A stretch of 35,478 bases of DNA, taken from positions 1 to 35,478 of the IMG/VR virus record IMGVR_UViG_3300046665_000187. One strand, 5' to 3'. Source of the DNA: a virus. Of this stretch, positions 18,190 through 26,838 are shown in pieces (within the stretch, counting starts at the first letter, position 1; each line of letters opens with the position of its first letter). Both the position numbers and the translations under genes were made by a program. The notes below the pieces were generated by a model. That model made no database searches and was not told where the DNA came from. It was given only the letters and a program-made list of their open reading frames with translations.

Positions 18190-19047
18190 ATGGCTGATAA
18201 TATCACAGTAACTCCCGGAACAGGCGTTACCATCGGTGCCGATGACGTAGGCGGCGTACTTATTCAACGTGTCAAACTTACTGTAGGTCCAGACGGTACT
18301 GCTACCGATCTAGCTCCGGGTCAGGGCAACAAAGCGGCTTCGCTTCCCGTCACCATCGCCAGCGATGACGACGTTCAGGCTAAGCTTGGCATTGTAACCG
18401 AAACCGCACCAGCTTCAGATACCGCTTCTAGCGGCTTGAACGGTCGTCTACAGCGCGTAGCTCAGCGTCTAACTTCACTTATTGCTTTGCTTCCAGCTTC
18501 CCTTGGTGCCAAGACAAGCGCAGCTTCATTGGCTGTAGTTCTTGCTTCTGACCAAGCAACTGTTCCAATTAACCAAGTAACTTCAGCCTTTGACGTAGCT
18601 GTTTCTGCGACTCGTCCTGCTGATACCACAGCTTATACTGCGAATGACGTTGTTGGCCCAACAGCCGCTGCCCTAACCTTCGCATCTGTAGGTGTTTCTG
18701 GCGCTGCTACTCTGATCACTTGTGCTCAGCTGGAAATTGATGTTTCTGCCATCCCATCTGGTATGACAAACTTCAGACTTTATCTTTATAATGTCACTCC
18801 TCCTTCTGCCCTAGCCGATAACGCTGCTTGGGACTTGCCATCTGGTGACAGGTCTTCATTCCTTGGTTATATCGATCTTGGCACGCCAGCCGATCTAGGT
18901 TCCACTCTGTATTGTGAAGTTACAAACATCAATAAGCAGATTAAATTAGCTTCGGCTAACGTGTACGGCTATCTCGTTACGAACGGCGCTTACACTCCTA
19001 ACTCTGCTTCAGTTTACACCGTTACGCTGCACACCGTATCAGTTTAA
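18190..19047 (+). CDS. Virion structural protein (fibre or decoration-like)
   Basis: A 285-residue protein from ATG 18190. It is rich in Ala, Ser, Thr and Val. It contains LPVTIASDDDV, SGLNGRLQRVAQRLTSLIALLP and LAVVLASDQATVPI, a strand-helix-strand pattern repeated in many phage virion proteins in which L-P-V-x-x-A-S-D-Q motifs mark repeats. The C-terminal 140 residues are a beta domain (FRLYLYNVTPPSALADNAAWDLPSGDR). It is likely a displayed decoration or fibre protein; the exact site is unknown. A strong terminator follows, which closes this accessory cassette. Confidence 0.65.
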   Translation: MADNITVTPGTGVTIGADDVGGVLIQRVKLTVGPDGTATDLAPGQGNKAASLPVTIASDDDVQAKLGIVTETAPASDTASSGLNGRLQRVAQRLTSLIALLPASLGAKTSAASLAVVLASDQATVPINQVTSAFDVAVSATRPADTTAYTANDVVGPTAAALTFASVGVSGAATLITCAQLEIDVSAIPSGMTNFRLYLYNVTPPSALADNAAWDLPSGDRSSFLGYIDLGTPADLGSTLYCEVTNINKQIKLASANVYGYLVTNGAYTPNSASVYTVTLHTVSV

Positions 19048-19075
19048 TATCTTAAACTTTTACAAAAATAAAATG

Positions 19076-19111
19076 TTAAACCCACTAAGTAATTTAGTGG
19101 GTTTAATTTTC
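19076..19111 (+). terminator. Rho-independent terminator
   Basis: TTAAACCCACTAA (19076-19088) and TTAGTGGGTTTAA (19094-19106) form a perfect 13-bp stem with a 5-nt loop, followed by TTTTCT. Confidence 0.9.
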
Positions 19112-19130
19112 TGTACAAAGAAGATTTTTC

Positions 19131-19159
19131 TTGACTTTTTTTAAAAATTGTAGTATCAT
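19131..19159 (+). promoter_or_regulatory. Promoter of the tail module
   Basis: TTGACT (19131-19136), a 17-bp spacer TTTTTTAAAAATTGTAG, and TATCAT (19154-19159), directly after a strong terminator. The leader to the GTG start is about 70 nt and holds a GGGC/GCCC hairpin. Confidence 0.82.
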
Positions 19160-19235
19160 GCAGTTCAAATTTAGAAAAAGTTTGGGCCACTAAAAGCCCC
19201 ATCTAATAACAATAACAAAATATTTGGAGACAATA

Positions 19236-21083
19236 GTGGCCAACTTTGCTGATAGCAACCGCGATAGCATTCGCATCATTCAAGAAAACAATCTTACTTG
19301 GGGCACGACGCCCGCTTCTGGTAAGACTCGTGAAATTCGTATCACTTCACACTCTCTAGCAGCTGCTAAAGAAACTGTTGTTTCTGACGAACTTCGTGCC
19401 GACCGTATGGTTAGCTCGGTTGTTGAAGTTTCTGCTTCTACAAGCGGTGACATTAACTACGAATTCAGCGCGGGCTCCCACGACATTCTTATGCAAGCTT
19501 TCGTGCTCGGCCTTTGGAGCCGCCCAATGGAGTTTGACTTCTTCAAGGGTGTTGGTGTTTCTTGGACTGCTAATAACATTCTCACGATTGCTGGTGGCGA
19601 TTTCCGTGATTACTTTACTGTTGGCCGTCGCCTAAAGACCTCTGGTTTCTTGAACCCGCTAAACAACAAGTACGTAGAAATTTCTGCTCTTGGTTTCTCA
19701 GGCGGTTCAACTCAAATTACTGTGACTACAACGACTGCGGTTGTTGAAGCCGGTACAGCGTTCACGAAGGTTCAAGATGCTAACGATGTCATTATTCTTA
19801 ACAATACCGCTATTCGTTTCGGAACTAGCGGCGCTTCTACTATCGACTCAAATGGTACAAATGCTTTCGCCGCTGCAATTACAGCTGGCAACCTTGTCGC
19901 CGGTCAGAACATCTATGTAGATAACGCTTCAGGCCGCGAGTCAGGTACGATCAACTTCACGACTAATGCTTCTAACCACGACACATTCACTGTGTACGAC
20001 GGTCTGAACCAAGTTATTTTCGAAGTATCTTCAGATGGCGGCGCAACAGCCGGTAACCAGATTGTAACGCTCGGTGGTTCCGGTTCTGTAACTGCTACTA
20101 ACATCGCTGCTGCTATCAACCAAGCTCGCGTAGACGGTCGTCTTCAGGCTAAAGCTACTGTATCAACTGCCACAGTTACTGTAACCAATCTTCGTAGAAC
20201 TGGCGGCACACTTGCTGACGTTTCTACCAATGCTGTTACAACTAACTTCAGCGGTGGTCTAGCTTCTGGAGGTTTCTTCAAAATCCTAGCCGTTGCTGAT
20301 GACGTTCTAACTGTTTTCCCTGCACCAGCTACAGACGCTAACGGCGGTACTGTTGGTGTAACTATTAAAGGTTCAATGCTTCGTAACCCTGACGGGACCG
20401 GATCACTGCCTCACCAGCAAATCGTAGCTCAAAGCTTCTCTGCTGAATCAGCCTACAACGACGTTAACCAGTTCTTCGTTCACAACGGTCTACGTGTTGG
20501 TTCGTTCTCAATGGACGTAAGCTCTGGTGCCATCGTTACCGGTACTTACTCATTCGAAGGTAAGGAAACTAAGCGTCAGATCACCAACGTTTCTAAGTTG
20601 GCTCTTTCTCCTTATACTCCACTTCGTTCGACTGGTACGGAAGTTATGAACGCTACGACTAACGTTGGCTCGATTGAAAAAGATGGTGTTGAACTTTCTT
20701 CAGCCCTTCAGTCAATTGCTCTTCAGGGCGATGCTACACTGCGTCAGCAGCCCGCCGTTGGTTCTAAGTTCGCTCGTGGTATCGGTACAGGCCGTTTCAA
20801 CCTAACCGGAACTGTTACGGCTTACTTTGAAGCTGGTAGCCCATTCTACGACGACTTCATTAACCACGAAACGTCTTCATTGGCTTTCAAGTTTACTGAC
20901 GTTGACGGTAACACCTACAAGTACACCCTACCAGCTGTTAAGTTCTCAAGCGATAACATTGCGGCTCAGGGTATTGACCAAGACGTTGTTGAACCTCTTG
21001 AATTCGTTGCTTTCCGTGATGCTTCGACCGGAACTATGTTCCAGATCGATAGATGGAGCGACGTGAGTAACGTCTGCTCCTGA
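19236..21083 (+). CDS. Major tail tube protein
   Basis: A 615-residue protein from GTG 19236 with TTTGGAGA upstream; a TTG 12 nt earlier overlaps that ribosome site. The start LTWGTTPASGKTREIRITS...SDELRADRMVSSVVEVSASTSGDINYEFSAG is typical of the siphovirus tail tube family (Phage_tube_2-like). It is twice the usual length: residues about 185-385 hold an inserted beta region with a GTINFTTNASNHDTFTVYDG segment, and the tube fold resumes with VNQFFVHNGLRVGSFSMDVS. The frame ends at TGA 21081-21083, but the +1 frame continues for 27 codons, so a longer form may exist. Confidence 0.85.
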   Translation: MANFADSNRDSIRIIQENNLTWGTTPASGKTREIRITSHSLAAAKETVVSDELRADRMVSSVVEVSASTSGDINYEFSAGSHDILMQAFVLGLWSRPMEFDFFKGVGVSWTANNILTIAGGDFRDYFTVGRRLKTSGFLNPLNNKYVEISALGFSGGSTQITVTTTTAVVEAGTAFTKVQDANDVIILNNTAIRFGTSGASTIDSNGTNAFAAAITAGNLVAGQNIYVDNASGRESGTINFTTNASNHDTFTVYDGLNQVIFEVSSDGGATAGNQIVTLGGSGSVTATNIAAAINQARVDGRLQAKATVSTATVTVTNLRRTGGTLADVSTNAVTTNFSGGLASGGFFKILAVADDVLTVFPAPATDANGGTVGVTIKGSMLRNPDGTGSLPHQQIVAQSFSAESAYNDVNQFFVHNGLRVGSFSMDVSSGAIVTGTYSFEGKETKRQITNVSKLALSPYTPLRSTGTEVMNATTNVGSIEKDGVELSSALQSIALQGDATLRQQPAVGSKFARGIGTGRFNLTGTVTAYFEAGSPFYDDFINHETSSLAFKFTDVDGNTYKYTLPAVKFSSDNIAAQGIDQDVVEPLEFVAFRDASTGTMFQIDRWSDVSNVCS

Positions 21084-21165
21084 TGCGGTCTCGCCTCCTA
21101 CAGGCGGGGGCGGCGGGACTAGTGGGTCGCCTCTCGGACTACTTCTCAGTCTGACCAATGATTAA
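21064..21165 (+). other. Possible +1 frameshift extension of the tail tube protein
   Basis: The +1 frame opens after a TGA at 21064-21066 and runs to TAA 21163-21165 with no start codon of its own. Joined at TCC-TGA-T (21078-21084) it adds DAVSPPTGGGGGTSGSPL and GLLLSLTND: a Pro/Gly linker, then a motif shared with the protein at 17982-18182. +1 shifting at CCC-UGA occurs at the end of structural genes of Listeria phage PSA. The composition suggests selection for coding, but expression is unproven. Confidence 0.5.
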
Positions 21166-21191
21166 AAATTTAAGCCAAGAGGCTTAATAGG

Positions 21192-21227
21192 AAATGGCGG
21201 GGGTTGTCGGGTGCCGCCGCCATTTTT
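21192..21227 (+). terminator. Terminator after the tail tube gene
   Basis: AAATGGCGG (21192-21200) pairs with CCGCCATTT (21217-21225), followed by TT. The long G/C-rich loop can pair further. It probably reduces read-through into the chaperone genes. Confidence 0.75.
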
Positions 21228-21275
21228 GTCTCAATTAATAACCCGAAATTTTAATATAATAGGAAACCCGAAAAC

Positions 21276-21677
21276 ATGAAATTCTCTACATTTGCTACCG
21301 ACGTTGAATCTGAAGAAACTGGTAAGTGGTTCGAACTTGGCGAAAAGGCTCGCATTAAGCTCCGTTCTTTCCAGAGCAAGCGCTCACAGGAAGTCCGTGA
21401 AGCTCTTGAAGCCCCTTACCTAGCCATGAAGCGTTCCGGTAAAGGTATCCCACAGGGCGAACAGGAAGGCCTACTTATCCGCCAGATGGCTCAGGCCATT
21501 GTCGTTGATTGGGAAGGTTTTACAGAAGAAGATGAAGAAACTGATCTTCCTTTCAGCATCAAGACCGCCGAAGAGCAGCTAACTAAGTACCGCGAATTCC
21601 GCAACCTAATTGCCAAGCTCGTAACTGATGATGACGCGTTCAAAGTGCAGAACAAGGCAGAAGCAGAAAAAAACTAA
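21276..21677 (+). CDS. Tail assembly chaperone, G-type
   Basis: A 133-residue protein from ATG 21276 with AGGAAA upstream. The content (KWFELGEKARIKLRSFQSKRSQEVREALE, IVVDWEGFTEEDE, SIKTAEEQLTKYREFRNLI) matches small helical tail chaperones that coat the tape measure protein, where a 'V-x-D-W-E/x-G-(F/V)' segment is common. The gene ends with GCA GAA AAA AAC TAA, placing a slippery heptamer right before the stop. By analogy to lambda G it should be made in excess over the frameshifted GT form. Confidence 0.85.
   Translation: MKFSTFATDVESEETGKWFELGEKARIKLRSFQSKRSQEVREALEAPYLAMKRSGKGIPQGEQEGLLIRQMAQAIVVDWEGFTEEDEETDLPFSIKTAEEQLTKYREFRNLIAKLVTDDDAFKVQNKAEAEKN
21668..21674 (+). promoter_or_regulatory. 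-1 ribosomal frameshift site (A_AAA_AAC)
   Basis: A canonical X_XXY_YYZ heptamer one codon before the G stop. A -1 shift enters a frame open to 22078 whose product is rich in tail-chaperone-like sequence. Confidence 0.88.
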
Positions 21678-22078
21678 CAGAATACCTTAACTATTCACTA
21701 TCCAAAGTCAATCATAAAATCTCCAAAAAAGATAATGAATGGATAGCTAAGGTACGAAGAGAAAAAGGACTTCCTGTAGAAGTACAGGAAGTCAAAGAAG
21801 AAGGGCCTACACTTTTTGAGGATTTGATTTGGGTTTGGGAAGGATTTTTAATTCTTTCTGCTTCCAGACCTGCCGGAATGGCTGGCCCGATGCACATTTC
21901 TTTTTCCGAAATCAACAATTATTGTCAACTCTATGGCATAGATGATTACAGGAAAAAAATAGATTTTGCCGACTTTGTAAAACTTTTGGATAGTCTTTGG
22001 ATAGAGGATTATTACGAAAAGGATAAAAAGAAAAGGTTGGCTGATGAAACTGCTAATAAAATAAAGAAGAATAAATAA
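21674..22078 (+). CDS. T part of the GT tail chaperone (after -1 frameshift)
   Basis: The -1 frame continues from the slippery site for 134 residues (LTEYLNYSLSKVNHK, then LFEDLIWVWEGFLILSASRPAG, then KIDFADFVKLLDSLWIEDYY) and ends in Lys-rich KIKKNK. With the G part it makes a fusion of about 267 residues. There is no good start codon at the beginning of this segment, as expected if it is expressed only by shifting. T domains recruit tail tube subunits during assembly. Its stop overlaps the tape measure ATG as TAATG. Confidence 0.85.
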   Translation, partial: LTEYLNYSLSKVNHKISKKDNEWIAKVRREKGLPVEVQEVKEEGPTLFEDLIWVWEGFLILSASRPAGMAGPMHISFSEINNYCQLYGIDDYRKKIDFADFVKLLDSLWIEDYYEKDKKKRLADETANKIKKNK

Positions 22079-25000
22079 TGGCCGACACATTTTCCTTACG
22101 CTTCGAAATTGACGCCTCTCGCGCCGAAGCGGGGGCGAAAAAGTTTGTTTCGGCCATTTCTTCTATTAATAAAGGTTTAGACAACCTAGACGCCAAGGCC
22201 CAAGCCGCTTTCTCCAAACTGATGGCGGGTGGTGCCTCTGGCGGCGACTTTACTAAGCTCGCTAAAGACTTAGGCAAACTCAACAACATCAATATCAATC
22301 CAGCTGCTGTTAAGAGCATTAACAGCATTGGCAACGCTTTTAAAAATTTAAAAGCGCCTAGCCCTGCTGCATTAAAAAACATTAATACTTTTGCCACATC
22401 TATTCCGGCCCTGCTAAACAGCTTCAATGTTAGCGGGAACTTTGCTGAATCCGTTAATAAGATCAGCGCCTCACTGGCTGGATTCAAAGTCCCAAGCGCA
22501 TCAAAGATTGATGCTTTAAAAACATTTGGTACTTCTCTTTCGGAAGTCGCTCCCCTTCTTCGTATCTCTGGAAATTTCGCTGGCATCACTAAACTAGGTG
22601 ACGCTCTAGGCGGTTTCCGCGCGCCTTCTGAGAAGGCTGTGTCTAACATGAAAGCTTTCTTCAGTGCGTTAAACAACAGCGGCGCTAAGGCTAACGTAAG
22701 TGGCTCACTAATTACAGGCATCATTAATTTAAGCAGTGCTGTCGGCGGTATGAAGGCTCCTAGCTCTACAAGCGTTAAGAATCTTCGTGACCTATTTTCT
22801 GCCCTATCGACCTTCAGGCCGATTAGCGGCACAAGCTCTATTTCAGCGATTACGCAAGCCTTTTCTAATTTCAAAGGCCCTACACCGTCTCAGATTAAGA
22901 ACGTAGAATCATTCGTTAAGATGTTGGGGAATTTAAAAGTTCCAGTCAACGCGCCACAGATCGCGGCTTATATCGAAAAGATCGGATTGGCAGCTGGAAC
23001 AGCTAATAAATTTTTAAATAACTTCAGAACCAATCTCGGCAACATTGGTGGGGGTAAGTTCTCAAATCAAACCTCTGGTATGACAACGAACCTTCGTGGC
23101 TTAGAGAACGCCTTCAGCGGCACGTTCCAAGCCGCGTCGGTATTCCGTACCCTTATTGGTTCTATCACGCTCGGCACATTATCTAAGTCCATTTACGATG
23201 TCAACACGAGCTTCACAGCTTTCAAGAGCACACTGCTCGCTGTTAACGAAGGTAACTTACAAGCTACCGGCGAAGAAATGCGTTATACCGAAGATATGGC
23301 GAAGCGACTTGGCCAGCGTATCGATGACATTCAGGAATCGTTTGGTTCCTTCTCAGTATCATCTAAATTGGCTGGTGTCTCAACTGAGCAGACAAGACAA
23401 ATTTTCGAGTCCACAATTACGGCTATGACCGTTCTACACCGTTCAAGCGATAGAACTAAATTAGCACTACTTGCACTTGAACAGATGATGTCGAAAGGAA
23501 CCGTGAGTAGTGAAGAACTCCGTAGACAGCTAGGCGAGCAACTCCCAGGTAGCGTAAACTTGATGGCTCGCGCATTAGGTGTAAATACTGCCAAGCTTCA
23601 AGACATGCTTAAGGCTGGTAATATTCTTTCATCTGAAGCCCTCCCTAAGTTTGCTGCGGAAGTACAAAAGACTTATGGAGGCTCGCTACAGTTCGCTCTT
23701 AAAGGTGCGGTGGCTCAGTTCAACTTGCTTTATGATGCTGTCTATGATCTACAAGTGATTATCGGTCAGAGCGGAGCTATGGAAGCTCTCGGTGCTGCTT
23801 TTGCCAAAGTTAGAGACGCCATTTCTGCGCCCGAATTTCTAAGTTTTGCTTCTCAGTTCGGAGAAAGAACTGGCAAGGCTGTAGAGGCTTTAGGTTCTGT
23901 CTTAGCCTTCCTGATTAAAAATATCGATTACGTGATTGATGGACTGAAGATCTTACTAGCCGTAAATATTGCCAGATATTTCCAATCGTTTGCTGTTTCT
24001 ACTCTTGAAGCTATCGCGAAAATGAAAGGTATGAGCTTTGGTCTGAAAGATTTAATTAGTGCATTTGCTAATTTTTCTGCCGCTTCCAATACTGCAACAT
24101 TAGCTGCCCGAACGTTTGGCTTTGCTGCGGCTGCGGCTGAAGCTCTTTCTGGACCTATCGGTATTGTCATTGGCCTGCTTGGGGTTGTAGGAACTTATTG
24201 GTTAACTTCAAGTGAGAGCGCAGAAAAATTCACTACAGTTGTAGATATGTCTACCGCCTCTCTGGATCGATATAGAGATTCAGTGGCTATGTACACTGGT
24301 GCGCAGCTTATTAGCGAGCAGCAAAAAGTTAAGCAAGCCCTTTTAGATAGTCAAAAAGCTGCCAATGATGCTGGCGTTGCGTTACAACAACTTGTTGCTG
24401 GTCAAGGTAGAGCGGGAGGTGGTGCTGAATTTAACGGACTGCTGAAGCAATTTAGAGATGTACAGGCAGTCATTAAAGAGACTGGCGGTAACATGGACGA
24501 TTTTGCTATGAAGATAGCAAATACCGAATGGAAGTCCGAGAATGCTCAAGCGTTGTCTGCTGCAATTCTAAACTACAACAACGCCGTATCTATCGCTGGC
24601 AAAGAGAGTGAATATGCCAACGAGAAGTTGAAAATTATTCAAGATACGTTTGGTAGCATGAATTCCAGTAATGCAGTAGGCCAAATGAATGCTGTCGCGA
24701 CTGCGGCTTCTGGTATGGCCGATGCTGTAGCTTCAGCCGCCTCTAGAGCTAACAAAGCAATCGCTGAATTAAACCGCTCTAAAGCGGCTGCTAAATTTTC
24801 ACAGGATTTCGATGCAGCTGAAGAGTCATACGCCAACACTGTAAAAACTATTAACGCAACCGCCAAAACTGATCCTGCTGGTGCAATTCAAGCCTTGGCG
24901 CAAGCTGGTCAAGCATATAAGAAATCACTTGACGGAATTGGTAATTCTGTCAAAGCGGTTGAACGCGCCCAAACACAAAGTGATGCAGGCGATAAGATCA

Positions 25001-26352
25001 AGAAGGACTTGGAAGAGTATGGCGATGCAGCTGATACTTCATCTAAGAAGATCAACGACCTTAGAGACAGAATTGCGGCTATCAATAAGTCTAGCTACGG
25101 TACTGCGGATAGCAGAAATAATGCTATTGCTAACTTACAGAAGCAACTAAAAGAAGCTGAAAAAGCGGCTGCTGGTGGAGGAAAGCCAAAAGTAGATCAC
25201 ACCGGAGGCGCAGCTTCTTCGTATCTGGATGACGCGACAAAAAAGACGGTCCAATACAATAAAGCCCAAGAAGCTCTTGAGAAAATGCTCAAGAAGGGGC
25301 AGATGACTCAGTCTGAGTATAACACCGCGTTGGAAAAATTAAAAGCCCAATATGGTGATGTAGCCGCAGGCACGAGTCAGTTCCAATCTGACTTTGAGAA
25401 GCTTCGCAGCGAGCTTATGCCTTCAACCACTGCCCTTGATGAATTTACCAAGAAAAAGCAGCTTCTTGATCAAGAATTTGCCAATACTGGTAACCTTCAG
25501 GAGTACACTGAGCTATTGACAAGGCTGAAGAAGCAATATTCTGAAGCGGCTTCAGCTGGTAGTTCCCCATGGATTGCCGGTATCAATAAAGGTTTGACCG
25601 ATCTAACCAAAACATCCGAGGATTTCACCAACGATGTTGCGGGTGCTGTATCAAATGCTTTCGGCGGACTTGAAGACGCTTTAACCGATTGGGTCACAAC
25701 TGGTAAAATGGATTTCAAATCCTTAGCTCAAAGCATCTTAGGTGATATCGCAAGAATTGTCATTCGTTACACTGTAATTCAGCCAATCATTCAAGCATTA
25801 TCTGGTATAATGGGTGGGATGTTTGGAGGCGGAAGTTCATTCGGAGGATTTAATCTCGGAAGCGGTGCGACTGCTATTTCCACGCCAATGACTTACGCCA
25901 AAGGTGGAGCATTTAATTCAGGAAATGTCATTCCTTTTGCTAATGGGGGCTTGACAAACGGTTCAAACAATGGTATAGTTACTTCACCTACCATGTTTGA
26001 AATGTCAGGAAATAAAACTGGCTTAATGGGCGAGGCTGGACCTGAAGCGATTATACCTCTGAAAAGAGCGGCTGATGGTTCATTAGGTGTTCAAGCTAGT
26101 GGTGCGGTTCAGGCTTCATCTTCATCTGTTTTTGTTCAGCCTAAAGTTAATATAAGCATTGTAAATAATGGAACTAATGCTACCGCGACCACATCAACTA
26201 AGCAGAACTCAGACGGTTCTCTAGATGTGAATGTTCTTCTTGAACAAATCAAAGATAGCGTAGCGAAAGATATTTCCAAGGGCGGAACAGGCCTAAACAA
26301 AGCAATTGAAAGCCGTTACGGCTCATCAGCTGCCGCAGGCAATAAGAGATAA
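22078..26352 (+). CDS. Tail tape measure protein
   Basis: A 1424-residue protein from ATG 22078. Residues 92-290 hold five imperfect repeats of about 40-45 residues, each starting with K/R-x-P-(S/T) and often carrying S-G-N-F. A tape measure core follows at about 340-560 (SKSIYDVNTSFTAFKSTLLAVNEG, SKGTVSSEELRRQLGEQLPG), then hydrophobic helices at 615-720 and a long coiled-coil middle. The C-terminal lambda-type region has DFTNDVAGAVSNAFGGLEDAL, a Gly-rich stretch and MGEAGPEAIIPLKR, ending in KDISKGGTGLNKAIESRYG. It sets tail length; at about 1.5 A per residue roughly 200 nm is expected. Position after G/GT confirms the call. Confidence 0.95.
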   Translation: MADTFSLRFEIDASRAEAGAKKFVSAISSINKGLDNLDAKAQAAFSKLMAGGASGGDFTKLAKDLGKLNNININPAAVKSINSIGNAFKNLKAPSPAALKNINTFATSIPALLNSFNVSGNFAESVNKISASLAGFKVPSASKIDALKTFGTSLSEVAPLLRISGNFAGITKLGDALGGFRAPSEKAVSNMKAFFSALNNSGAKANVSGSLITGIINLSSAVGGMKAPSSTSVKNLRDLFSALSTFRPISGTSSISAITQAFSNFKGPTPSQIKNVESFVKMLGNLKVPVNAPQIAAYIEKIGLAAGTANKFLNNFRTNLGNIGGGKFSNQTSGMTTNLRGLENAFSGTFQAASVFRTLIGSITLGTLSKSIYDVNTSFTAFKSTLLAVNEGNLQATGEEMRYTEDMAKRLGQRIDDIQESFGSFSVSSKLAGVSTEQTRQIFESTITAMTVLHRSSDRTKLALLALEQMMSKGTVSSEELRRQLGEQLPGSVNLMARALGVNTAKLQDMLKAGNILSSEALPKFAAEVQKTYGGSLQFALKGAVAQFNLLYDAVYDLQVIIGQSGAMEALGAAFAKVRDAISAPEFLSFASQFGERTGKAVEALGSVLAFLIKNIDYVIDGLKILLAVNIARYFQSFAVSTLEAIAKMKGMSFGLKDLISAFANFSAASNTATLAARTFGFAAAAAEALSGPIGIVIGLLGVVGTYWLTSSESAEKFTTVVDMSTASLDRYRDSVAMYTGAQLISEQQKVKQALLDSQKAANDAGVALQQLVAGQGRAGGGAEFNGLLKQFRDVQAVIKETGGNMDDFAMKIANTEWKSENAQALSAAILNYNNAVSIAGKESEYANEKLKIIQDTFGSMNSSNAVGQMNAVATAASGMADAVASAASRANKAIAELNRSKAAAKFSQDFDAAEESYANTVKTINATAKTDPAGAIQALAQAGQAYKKSLDGIGNSVKAVERAQTQSDAGDKIKKDLEEYGDAADTSSKKINDLRDRIAAINKSSYGTADSRNNAIANLQKQLKEAEKAAAGGGKPKVDHTGGAASSYLDDATKKTVQYNKAQEALEKMLKKGQMTQSEYNTALEKLKAQYGDVAAGTSQFQSDFEKLRSELMPSTTALDEFTKKKQLLDQEFANTGNLQEYTELLTRLKKQYSEAASAGSSPWIAGINKGLTDLTKTSEDFTNDVAGAVSNAFGGLEDALTDWVTTGKMDFKSLAQSILGDIARIVIRYTVIQPIIQALSGIMGGMFGGGSSFGGFNLGSGATAISTPMTYAKGGAFNSGNVIPFANGGLTNGSNNGIVTSPTMFEMSGNKTGLMGEAGPEAIIPLKRAADGSLGVQASGAVQASSSSVFVQPKVNISIVNNGTNATATTSTKQNSDGSLDVNVLLEQIKDSVAKDISKGGTGLNKAIESRYGSSAAAGNKR

Positions 26353-26355
26353 TTT

Positions 26356-26838
26356 ATGGAACAGTGGCCACCAAATCTTAATTATTTATTAGATAGAGGA
26401 TCGTTCTCTCTTGAAGAGAGAGAGCCCTCTAGAACTGATTTTGATGACGGCCCGCAATTGGTCAGGGTTAGATTTAATAACCCTCCTTTGCTTTATAATG
26501 GAACGCTCACTCTAACGAATGACGAATTTCTTGTATTTAGAAGTTTTTATTTTAATTCTTTAAATCAAGGAAGCCGTTGGTTTAACTTCCCCGTTTGGGA
26601 AGGATTGAGTTATAATCCAAAGAAAGCTCGTTTCGCAGAAAAATATCAAGTTAAAGACGAAGGGTGGAATCAGTACACCGTAACGATTAAACTAGATGTA
26701 AGAGATTATTTCTACTACGACGCGTTTGCCACATATTTGATTAGTTTGTACGGAACTAACTTCGCTATAAGTTTATCTGACCAACTTCAAGTTATAGTAA
26801 ATGAAACTTATCCGGCAATTATGGTTGATTACGATTAA
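26356..26838 (+). CDS. Distal tail protein (gpM/BR0599-like)
   Basis: A 160-residue protein from ATG 26356, 3 nt after the tape measure stop. It begins WPPNLNYLLDRGSFSLEE and contains RVRFNNPPLLYNGTLTLTNDEFLVFRSFYFNSLNQGSRWFNFPVW, typical of the small distal tail proteins between tape measure and DUF1833/NlpC genes in many siphoviruses. It probably belongs to the ring connecting tube and tip. It overlaps the next start by one base, in a run of coupled genes. Confidence 0.75.
   Translation: MEQWPPNLNYLLDRGSFSLEEREPSRTDFDDGPQLVRVRFNNPPLLYNGTLTLTNDEFLVFRSFYFNSLNQGSRWFNFPVWEGLSYNPKKARFAEKYQVKDEGWNQYTVTIKLDVRDYFYYDAFATYLISLYGTNFAISLSDQLQVIVNETYPAIMVDYD

Noticed and set aside
22053-22874. 273-codon minus-strand frame opposite the tape measure gene
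   Set aside because: Low-complexity Ala/Leu/Pro-rich translation produced by the Ala/Gly/Ser codons of the plus-strand gene.
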